From Cacconaster sp045601245 (GTDB taxonomy: Bacteria; Bacteroidota; Bacteroidia; Bacteroidales; UBA932), in assembly GCA_045601245.1 (NCBI GenBank), contig JAZRZH010000001.1, forward strand, positions 1 to 64,000: a DNA stretch of 64,000 bases, in the 5' to 3' direction. Position 1 is the stretch's first letter. Every line of letters begins with the position of its first letter. Position numbers and translations under genes: made by a program. The notes beneath the pieces are model-generated. The model did not search any database, was not told where the DNA came from, and saw nothing but the letters and a program-made list of their open reading frames with translations. Shown piece by piece: positions 57,669 through 64,000 of the stretch.

Positions 57669-59861
57669 ATGATGAAAAAGATATTATCCATAGCATTTGC
57701 ATCCGCACTTGTACTCAGTTCATGTTCCGAGGACCTCGATGTGTTCAAGGTCTCCGAAGAGAACGGAGGGCCTGTCTTTAGGGGCAGTATTGAAAATCTT
57801 GCTACCCGTACATCCATTGCCAAGCAGGATGACCATTTCAATGTCAATTGGGTTGAGGGTGACCAGATCATTGTATCCAATGGCAGTGCCACTGCACTTT
57901 ACAAGGCCAAGACCGGAGGTTCGACGACTACTGAATTCGCCAAGACATCCTGGGGTTCTTTCACAGGAGAGTCTTTCACGGCGTATTATCCGAAGGATCT
58001 GATTGACGGCATACTGCCATCTTTACAGACTTATGCTCCGGACAATGTTGTGAACGTTCCTATGATTGCAACTTCCACCACCACTGATTTCGGTTTCAAG
58101 AACATCTGCGGTATCATCCGACTTGATATCAGTACCTCTGTCGAAAACGTCAAGGTCAAAGAGATCAAGGTCAAGGCGGACCAGGGCCTCAGCGGTACTT
58201 TCTCACTCTCTGACGGAATTGCCGTTGTTGAGGGTACGGACGGCGTAAAAATGGATTGCGGCGAAGGCGTGGCGCTAGGAACGGCAGCTGTGCCGTTCTA
58301 CATTTCAGTCCCGGCAAATACCTATACTGGTCTTTCGATCTGCGTAATCACCACTGACGGTAAAGAAGCCTCTATCAGACTCGCTGACAATACCTCATAC
58401 AAGGTCCAGCGTTCCCAGCTGTGTGCAATCTCACTCAATGCAAGCTCATTTGATGACCATAAGTTCGGCAAGGCCGTGCTGATGTCAGGTCCTGAATACG
58501 CCTGCCTGGTCAAGAGACTTGCAGATCCTTCTGCACGTACCTATACAGTCAATTCAACATTCAAAAAGGTCGTTTTCAAGACAAGCTGCACTGAAGTCGG
58601 TACAATCCGCGTAGATGCTCCGGAAAGTGAGGAGCCGGTTTATGCGACATTTGATACCGGCACCAAATCCCTTGTGATTTCTACCCCGGCATCCGAGATA
58701 TTCGCAGGTGAGAACGCATCCTATCTCTTTGCATATATGAGTTCAGTCACTGATATCGAGAACATCGCCGCTCTCAATACATCTGAAGTGAAGTATTTCA
58801 ATAATATGTTCTGCTTCGAAGGTACTACATCCAGCCTCAAGAGCCTGGATCTCAGTCATTTCAATACGAGCAACGGTGTCACTTTCAAGGGGATGTTCCT
58901 CAATCTCCCGTTCAAGACCATAGACGTCAGCAGTTTTGATACTTCCAATGCAAGGGTTCTCTCATATATGTTCGCGTCCATGACCAACCTCGAAACCATA
59001 GACGTCAGCAACTTCAATACAAGCAATGTATTCAGCTTCAGCTTCATGTTCAATCATTGCGAGAATCTCAAATCGTTGGATCTGAGGAATTTCGATACCT
59101 CCAACGCCGAGGATTTCGACAATATGTTCTCGTACTGTCTCGTTGCCAACCCGATTGACATCTCATCGTTCAAGACCCCGAAGGCATATTACATGCGCAG
59201 TATGTTCAACCGATGCAAGGCTGTTGAGACATTGGATTTCAGCGGCTTCACCAATGAGGAACTTATGTTCATGCAGTATATCTTCCAGTATTGCGAGAAA
59301 CTCAAGGGTGCTAATTTCGACAAGTTCAAGACTCCTAAGGTGCGCAATATGTCATATGTATTCAGATATTGCTCCGCCCTTGAGGAGCTCGATCTTCGCG
59401 AATGGGATCTTACAAATGTTACAACACTCTCGTATTCGTTCCAATACTGCACGGCACTCAAGAAACTTGATTTGAGCGGCGAAAACTGCAAGACCCCTGC
59501 ACTGACGGGCGGCACTTACTTTATCAACGCTTCCAATCAGGTCAAGCTCATAAAGTTCGGAAAGGACTTCAAGTGCGAGAAGGTCACTATGTCAGACGGT
59601 TTCTGGCAGGCTGTGGCTCCGACCTATCTCAAGGCTACGGTTGACGATCCGATGGTGATCTACTGCAGTGCGACTTTCGCTCAGACGTCCCTGAGAGGTT
59701 CTGCAAATATCAGGAATAATACCAATAAGGGTGTAGTCAAGTGGATTTCCATTTACGATGAAAAGACCGAACTCGTGATGAGCGAAGCTGCCGGATCGCT
59801 GACGGCGGGCGTTACCGTTACAGACCCTGCCGAGCCGGTAGTGATACACGCGATCATATAG
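57669..59861 (+). CDS. BspA/DUF285-repeat surface lipoprotein with fimbrillin-like N-domain
   Basis: 730 aa. Lipobox VLSSC. The N-domain shows the fimbrillin-like pattern ATRTSIAKQDDHFNVNWVEG with FKNICGIIRL, similar to the preceding gene. Residues about 390-640 are DUF285 repeats of about 24-25 residues, each with a LKSLDLSHFNTSN-type turn and xxMFxxC segment, as in BspA and other bacterial leucine-rich surface proteins used for attachment. Two adjacent ATGs (57669 and 57672) are possible starts. It probably shares a transcript with the amidotransferase-like gene and ends before a strong terminator. Confidence 0.85.
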   Translation: MMKKILSIAFASALVLSSCSEDLDVFKVSEENGGPVFRGSIENLATRTSIAKQDDHFNVNWVEGDQIIVSNGSATALYKAKTGGSTTTEFAKTSWGSFTGESFTAYYPKDLIDGILPSLQTYAPDNVVNVPMIATSTTTDFGFKNICGIIRLDISTSVENVKVKEIKVKADQGLSGTFSLSDGIAVVEGTDGVKMDCGEGVALGTAAVPFYISVPANTYTGLSICVITTDGKEASIRLADNTSYKVQRSQLCAISLNASSFDDHKFGKAVLMSGPEYACLVKRLADPSARTYTVNSTFKKVVFKTSCTEVGTIRVDAPESEEPVYATFDTGTKSLVISTPASEIFAGENASYLFAYMSSVTDIENIAALNTSEVKYFNNMFCFEGTTSSLKSLDLSHFNTSNGVTFKGMFLNLPFKTIDVSSFDTSNARVLSYMFASMTNLETIDVSNFNTSNVFSFSFMFNHCENLKSLDLRNFDTSNAEDFDNMFSYCLVANPIDISSFKTPKAYYMRSMFNRCKAVETLDFSGFTNEELMFMQYIFQYCEKLKGANFDKFKTPKVRNMSYVFRYCSALEELDLREWDLTNVTTLSYSFQYCTALKKLDLSGENCKTPALTGGTYFINASNQVKLIKFGKDFKCEKVTMSDGFWQAVAPTYLKATVDDPMVIYCSATFAQTSLRGSANIRNNTNKGVVKWISIYDEKTELVMSEAAGSLTAGVTVTDPAEPVVIHAII

Positions 59862-59878
59862 CGGTGGGGTATGATAAT

Positions 59879-59911
59879 AAAGGTCCGGAAGCGATGCTCC
59901 CGGACCTTTTT
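59879..59911. terminator. Bidirectional terminator between the BspA-like gene and pepD
   Basis: AAAGGTCCGG and CCGGACCTTT with inner AGC/GCT, loop GAT; T5 follows on the plus strand and a T-rich run on the minus strand. Confidence 0.85.
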
Positions 59912-59931
59912 GTATACAGTCTAAAATCTGT

Positions 59932-61395
59932 TTACTTCTTTGGTGCGTCCGCCAGGACGGCTACGATGAAGTTCCACCATTTCTCGACTGAAGGTATAAA
60001 GCATCTCTCATCAGGTGAGTGAGGGGACTTGAGGGTAGGACCGCAGGAAACCATATCCCAGTTCGTGTATACGGAACCGAGGATACCGCACTCGAGGCCG
60101 GCGTGGATAGCCATCACTGCAGGTTCAACCTTGTAGAGTTTCTTGTACTGTTCCTTCATTGTCTTGAGGATAGGGGATGCGAGGTTAGGTGCCCAGCCGG
60201 AATATGCGCCTTCGAACACCACCTTGCCTCCTGCGAGCTCGAACGCGCAGCGGAGTGCCTCGGCCTGGTCAAACTTGATACTGTCGGTTGCTCCGCGCAT
60301 CAGACCGCTGGATACGAACTTGCCCTTCTCTGTCTTGACGATGGCGAGGTTGTTGGAGCTTTCCACGAGACCTTCCATCTCGAGGCTCATCCTGTCAACG
60401 CCGTCAGGTACTACATAGAGACACTTGATGAACTTGAGGCCCTTGTTGCCGGCAACGACTGTTTTCGCCTTTGCAGGTTCGATGAACAGTGTGAAGTCCT
60501 TCTCCACCTTGCCGTATTCCTTACGGAGGACAGCATCGGTCTCCTCGACTACCTTCTTCGCATCTTCAACTGCGTCGGCAGGAACTGCTATGACAGCCTC
60601 TGCCTCGCGCGGGATGGCGTTCTTGAGGTTGCCGCCGTCGATGGACACGAGTTTGCAGTCCATATCGCGCAGCATAGGGAGCAGGGCGCGGATGACGAAC
60701 TTGCTGGCATTGCCGCGTCCTTCGTTGATCTCCATACCGGAGTGGCCTCCGCGGAGACCCTTTGCGATAATCTTGAATGCCTTGTAGCCCTTAGGCATAG
60801 GTTCTTCCTTGAACTTGACGGAAGCTTCCCAGTCGACACCGCCTGCGCAGCCCACATAGAGTTCGCCTTCGGTCTCGGAGTCGAGGTTGATGAGGATGTC
60901 GCCCTGCAGCAGGCCGCCCTTGAGGGCAAATGCTCCGTTCATACCGGTTTCCTCGTCCACTGTGAAGAGAGCCTCCACAGGTCCGTGCTTGAGTTCTTTT
61001 GATTCGAGTACAGCCATTGCTGCAGCCACGCCGAGTCCGTCGTCGGCGCCGAGGGTGGTGCCGTTGGCGTAAAGCCAGAGTCCGTCCTCCTTCTCCTTGA
61101 CTACAGTCTCGATAGGATCTTTGGTGAAGTCGTGCTTCTTGTCGTTGTTCTTCTGAGGTACCATATCCATATGGGCCTGGAGGACGATGCCCTTGCATTT
61201 CTCCATACCCTTGGTGGCAGGCTTGCGGATGATTACGTTTCCGACTTCGTCGCGGTAGCTTTCAAGTCCGAGGTCCTTGCCCCACTGATAGAGGAATTTT
61301 GAGATTTTCTCTTCGTGCTTTGAAGGATGAGGGATCTGTGTCAGTGCGTAGAAATTTTTCCACACGCACTGAGGATTAAGGTCGTGAATAGTCAT
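59932..61395 (-). CDS. pepD: Aminoacyl-histidine dipeptidase (M20/M28-type zinc peptidase)
   Basis: 487 aa, the length of E. coli PepD (485). It cleaves Xaa-His dipeptides such as carnosine. The zinc ligands are visible: QAHMDMVPQ (His about 79), TTLGADDGLGVA (bridging Asp), VDEETGMNGA (catalytic Glu and ligand), and a C-terminal AIHAGLECG (His). No signal peptide, so it is cytoplasmic. It sits alone between two unrelated genes. Confidence 0.94.
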   Translation of the reverse strand: MTIHDLNPQCVWKNFYALTQIPHPSKHEEKISKFLYQWGKDLGLESYRDEVGNVIIRKPATKGMEKCKGIVLQAHMDMVPQKNNDKKHDFTKDPIETVVKEKEDGLWLYANGTTLGADDGLGVAAAMAVLESKELKHGPVEALFTVDEETGMNGAFALKGGLLQGDILINLDSETEGELYVGCAGGVDWEASVKFKEEPMPKGYKAFKIIAKGLRGGHSGMEINEGRGNASKFVIRALLPMLRDMDCKLVSIDGGNLKNAIPREAEAVIAVPADAVEDAKKVVEETDAVLRKEYGKVEKDFTLFIEPAKAKTVVAGNKGLKFIKCLYVVPDGVDRMSLEMEGLVESSNNLAIVKTEKGKFVSSGLMRGATDSIKFDQAEALRCAFELAGGKVVFEGAYSGWAPNLASPILKTMKEQYKKLYKVEPAVMAIHAGLECGILGSVYTNWDMVSCGPTLKSPHSPDERCFIPSVEKWWNFIVAVLADAPKK

Positions 61396-61416
61396 ATTTT
61401 GTGTGTTTGATGATTT

Positions 61417-62487
61417 CTAGAATGAATATGTGAAGGTCTGGCCCAGCTGATATACCGGGAATCTGGTCTGGAGAATCATATCAGCCCCGTCCATAATCCT
61501 GGCGGTAACCGTTGCAGGGGATCTGTACCTTATGGCTTTCTTGGCGGAAGAATTCTTGCTGGTCTGAATGCCACGGTCCGAAGTCTGGCCGTTGCCGTTT
61601 GTGTTTACCTCATTAGTGAGCTGGAGGATGACAGGCCTTCCCTCTGTTCCGGAAGCAGGGAGCAGACCGTCGGTATCGGAGATGCGGAAAGCCACATACA
61701 TCTGCTTTGCATTGTTTGCGGTCGGCACCACATCAAAATTCATCGTCTGGCAGGATGTCTCAGTGATGCCATAGAAAAGGGTGAGGTATTGTTCTTCGAG
61801 CCGCGTGATTTCATCGATGGCGGCCTTCAGGGCCTCACCGCTGAATGTGGCATCGGTGTCGCCCGTGATGATCTGGACTCTGCTCTTGCGGAGATTGAAA
61901 ATGGTCTGTGCGGCCTCCGCTGCCTTGCTTTCGAGTGATTTCTCGACTACCTGGCTCTGCTGGACGGCGACTTTGCGGAAGCCGTCTTCGGTCTTCTCGT
62001 TTTTATAGAGAGTCGTGGTGGTGCTGGTGAGATTGCCGCTGACCTCCTTGCCGATGAATGCATCGCTGGCGGCCAGGGAAGGGAATCGCCAGTTCTCGCT
62101 TTTGCCGGTGTATGAGTCTGGGATGGCGATGAGCCCCTGGGAGCAGAACTGAAGGAAATTGGATGCCGGGGCATCCTTTGAAGTCAGCTCGACGCTATAA
62201 TTCTCTTCGCTATCAGCTTCGATGTATGGGGTCAGGTCGATGGACTTTATGCGGTATGACGATCCGTTGTCTGTCCTGGCTTCGTTGCCAAGATATTTTT
62301 GTGCGAATCTGGCGTATGGTCCGGCTGCAAATATCTCCTTTTCTGCCGTTACGGTCAGATGTATGGCCGTGTTCGGGAGCGAATATATTATCGTGCCGGT
62401 AGGGTTGGCGCTTGTCTGCGCCTTAACCGGCGCTGCCGCAAATATGGCCGCTGCTATCAGCGCCGCTGCAGTGATTCTTTTCTTCAT
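61417..62487 (-). CDS. DUF4831-family secreted protein
   Basis: 356 aa from ATG 62487 (MKKRITA); 7 extra upstream codons are open. Signal peptide cleaved near VKAQT. The pattern IHLTVTAEKEIFAAGPYARFAQKYLG and the late FRISDTDGLLP are those of DUF4831, widespread in gut Bacteroidales and of unknown function. The C-terminus FPVYQLGQTFTYSF is also typical. It follows pepD's start with a 21-base gap and is transcribed toward it, so the two may share a transcript. Confidence 0.75.
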   Translation of the reverse strand: MKKRITAAALIAAAIFAAAPVKAQTSANPTGTIIYSLPNTAIHLTVTAEKEIFAAGPYARFAQKYLGNEARTDNGSSYRIKSIDLTPYIEADSEENYSVELTSKDAPASNFLQFCSQGLIAIPDSYTGKSENWRFPSLAASDAFIGKEVSGNLTSTTTTLYKNEKTEDGFRKVAVQQSQVVEKSLESKAAEAAQTIFNLRKSRVQIITGDTDATFSGEALKAAIDEITRLEEQYLTLFYGITETSCQTMNFDVVPTANNAKQMYVAFRISDTDGLLPASGTEGRPVILQLTNEVNTNGNGQTSDRGIQTSKNSSAKKAIRYRSPATVTARIMDGADMILQTRFPVYQLGQTFTYSF

Positions 62488-62567
62488 CTCGATTGAATTG
62501 ATTAACAAGGCGAATATAGCAAATTATTTGCAATAATCCTGCCGAGTCCGTTGTAATCTTAGTTGTG

Positions 62568-62700
62568 CAGGCGCGCGACAGGAGTCCGCATTGCATCGGA
62601 GGGCAGGCCGCCCGTGGCGAAACGGGAGGGGCCCAATGCACATTGGGAGGGCCAGCGTTGACCTCCGATGCAGTGCAGACGGATGGACGTATGCGCGCTG
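62568..62700 (+). repeat. Nested inverted-repeat element (possible structured RNA)
   Basis: A GC-rich 133-base block folds on paper as nested stems: outer CAGGCGCGC/GCGCGCTG (one bulge); main 15-bp stem 62588-62602 with 62662-62676; GGCC/GGCC at 62606-62609 and 62650-62653; and two closed hairpins, CCCGT/ACGGG (62611-62626) and CCCAATG/CATTGGG (62632-62647). The single non-Watson-Crick pair of the main stem (T62591 with G62673) is a G-U wobble if the plus strand is transcribed. No coding sense and no promoter match were seen. It lies between the POT terminator and the DUF4831 gene. A mobile intergenic repeat or a small RNA are both possible. Confidence 0.6.
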
Positions 62701-62708
62701 TAAAACAA

Positions 62709-62736
62709 AAGGTCCCGCTGCTCGCAGCGGGACCTT
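62709..62736 (-). terminator. Terminator of the POT transporter gene
   Basis: A perfect 13-bp stem AAGGTCCCGCTGC/GCAGCGGGACCTT with loop TC; on the minus strand TTGTTTTA follows. It is 25 bases after the transporter stop. Confidence 0.85.
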
Positions 62737-62760
62737 CCGATTATGATGGTTATTGTCGGA

Positions 62761-64000
62761 TTAGCACTTTGTGACCTTTTCGAGCCACTTGACCATACCG
62801 AACATGATAGTCATTGAAACGAGGCAGACTGCGAGGAATACACCCCAGCACTTCCAGATCGGCCATGCGTTGAGCATAATAGGGCCTACGAAGATGAAAA
62901 GGTTGCCGATAGCTGTAGCACCGAGCCAGAGGCCCTGGCAGAGGCCGAGCATGCTCTTAGGAGCTACCTTGGATACGAACGACAGTCCGAGAGGGGAGAT
63001 GAAGAGCTCTGCGACTGTGAGGAAGAAATAGGTTACGATCATTACCCAAGGAGCGGCCTTAGCAAGGCCTGCTGCAACCATCTCTGAATCGCTCATTGCG
63101 CGGAATGCGTCGCCTGAAGGGAAGTTGCTTGCTACTGAGTAGACGAGCAGGAAGAGATATGCGAGGCCTGCGATGAGCATACCGAGGGCAATCTTGCGAG
63201 GTGTTGAAACCGGCTTGCCCTTGCGTGCGAGAGCAGCGAAGATACCCATCACGATAGGGGTGAGGATGATCACGAAGAGTGGGTTCATAGCCTGCCAGAT
63301 CTCTGCAGGGAGAGCCTTGGTGTTGACGAAGTCACGTGCAAAGATGGAGAGTGACTGGCCGTTCTGGTGGAATGAGAGCCAGAAGAACACTGCGATGCCG
63401 AGCACTGCGAAGAGGGCTGCCATACGCTGTTTGATCTCCTTTGCCATTGCCTGCTTCTCTTCTGCTGTGTATTCGACGCTCTGTGCGTGAACCTTCTTTG
63501 CCGGCTGAGGGAATTTCTTCTTGGTCAGGGTGAAGATGGTGAGCGAGAGGAGCATTGCTACAACTGAGGCGATGAATGAGAAGTGGATACCGGAGTTGAA
63601 TACGTTGATATAGTCAGCGCTGAATGCTGCGAGGTCGGTAGGAACTGCAGTGCCTGCTGCGATGGAGTTGCCGAGCTGCTCAGTGAACTTGTCGGTAACA
63701 ACGCCGTCAGCGAGGTACTGGTGGCAGAGCTGAGGCATATTTGAGTTGTAAACGAAACCGTTTACGCCGAGCCACCACTTGCGGAGCAGCGGAGCAACGA
63801 ACGGAGCGATCACACCACCGATGTTGATGAATACGTAGAAGATCTGGAAACCGCTGTCGCGCTTGTCCTTTGCGGCCTTGAGAGCCTCAGGGCCCTTCTT
63901 TGCCTCTTCGGCCTCGAAGTCGTCATAGATCTTGCCGACGAGTGCCTGGAGGTTGCCCTTGAAGAGACCGTTACCGAATGCGATGCAGAGGAGTGCGAAG
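62761..64000 (-). CDS. POT/PTR-family peptide transporter, N-terminus cut by window edge
   Basis: The frame is open from the right edge (complement of 64000) through to the stop at 62761, about 413 residues seen. The part at the edge reads FALLCIAFGNGLFKGNLQALVG, then GFQIFYVFINIGGVIAPFVA, the proton-dependent oligopeptide transporter signature (FINIG). About nine to ten further hydrophobic helices follow. The substrate is probably di- or tripeptides. The ATG of the gene lies right of the window; an internal GTG at 63813 is not the start. Confidence 0.93.
   Translation of the reverse strand, partial: FALLCIAFGNGLFKGNLQALVGKIYDDFEAEEAKKGPEALKAAKDKRDSGFQIFYVFINIGGVIAPFVAPLLRKWWLGVNGFVYNSNMPQLCHQYLADGVVTDKFTEQLGNSIAAGTAVPTDLAAFSADYINVFNSGIHFSFIASVVAMLLSLTIFTLTKKKFPQPAKKVHAQSVEYTAEEKQAMAKEIKQRMAALFAVLGIAVFFWLSFHQNGQSLSIFARDFVNTKALPAEIWQAMNPLFVIILTPIVMGIFAALARKGKPVSTPRKIALGMLIAGLAYLFLLVYSVASNFPSGDAFRAMSDSEMVAAGLAKAAPWVMIVTYFFLTVAELFISPLGLSFVSKVAPKSMLGLCQGLWLGATAIGNLFIFVGPIMLNAWPIWKCWGVFLAVCLVSMTIMFGMVKWLEKVTKC

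Noticed and set aside
62565..62774. 69-codon plus-strand frame through the structured element and terminator
   Set aside because: It crosses two strong hairpins and has no family resemblance; the nested stems explain the sequence better.

Overview
This 64 kb window looks like a chromosomal segment of a Bacteroidales bacterium, probably a gut lineage; the genus cannot be fixed from sequence alone. The evidence is consistent. Many genes and tRNAs are preceded by the Bacteroidetes promoter pattern (-33 TTTG, about 19 bp, -7 TAnnTTTG) and lack obvious Shine-Dalgarno sites. The ATP synthase genes run atpD-C-B-E-F-H-A-G. Ribosomal protein S16 has a long Ala/Glu/Lys tail. Several families typical of the phylum occur (DUF4837, DUF4831, FISUMP and fimbrillin-like lipoproteins, BspA-type repeats, the HU-CCDC81 domain).

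Layout. 1-1.8 kb is the end of an A/T-richer integrative element: a large serine recombinase whose stop codon lies inside a tRNA-Asn gene. 1.9-7.1 kb: tRNA-Leu, an HU-like membrane protein, dnaG, metG, tRNA-Ala. 7.1-11.6 kb (minus): a PreA-like iron-sulfur flavoprotein, an M3 peptidase, a lipoprotein. 11.8-19.5 kb: ssb, cysS, miaB, two envelope proteins with rpoN, upp, radC, rpsT with tRNA-Glu. 19.5-27.4 kb: an envelope/isoprenoid operon (M23-like protein, dxr, rseP, DUF4837), then ruvX, def, a phosphohexomutase, and rimM-rpsP. 27.6-33 kb: cyclophilin lipoprotein, BASS transporter, FeoB with a decayed G domain, hemerythrin-LuxR regulator, queH. 33-43.4 kb is a surface-protein block: OmpA-like protein, a 1,127-aa FISUMP lipoprotein preceded by an unlisted 39-aa gene, two small lipoprotein-type genes, and a 1,399-aa lipoprotein with a long coiled-coil stalk. 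43.3-46.6 kb: flippase, dut, murF. 46.6-54.2 kb (minus): the full F1Fo ATP synthase plus a glycosyltransferase. 54.2-55.4 kb: rpsF-rpsR-rplI. 55.5-59.9 kb: two more surface lipoproteins with fimbrillin-like N-termini. 59.9-64 kb: pepD, DUF4831, a highly structured intergenic element, and a POT transporter cut by the window edge.

How the genes work together. Most are housekeeping (replication, aminoacylation, translation, ATP synthesis, peptidoglycan precursors, isoprenoids, tRNA modification), mixed with outer-membrane lipoproteins and adhesin-like proteins. The less ordinary points are the FeoB that kept its permease motifs but lost its GTPase motifs, beside a di-iron hemerythrin/LuxR regulator; the integrase/tRNA-Asn overlap; a secreted amidotransferase-like lipoprotein; the repeat-built surface stalk; and the structured element near 62.6 kb. 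I saw no CRISPR array, rRNA operon, insertion sequence or toxin-antitoxin pair. No stretch longer than about 300 bases lacks a gene.
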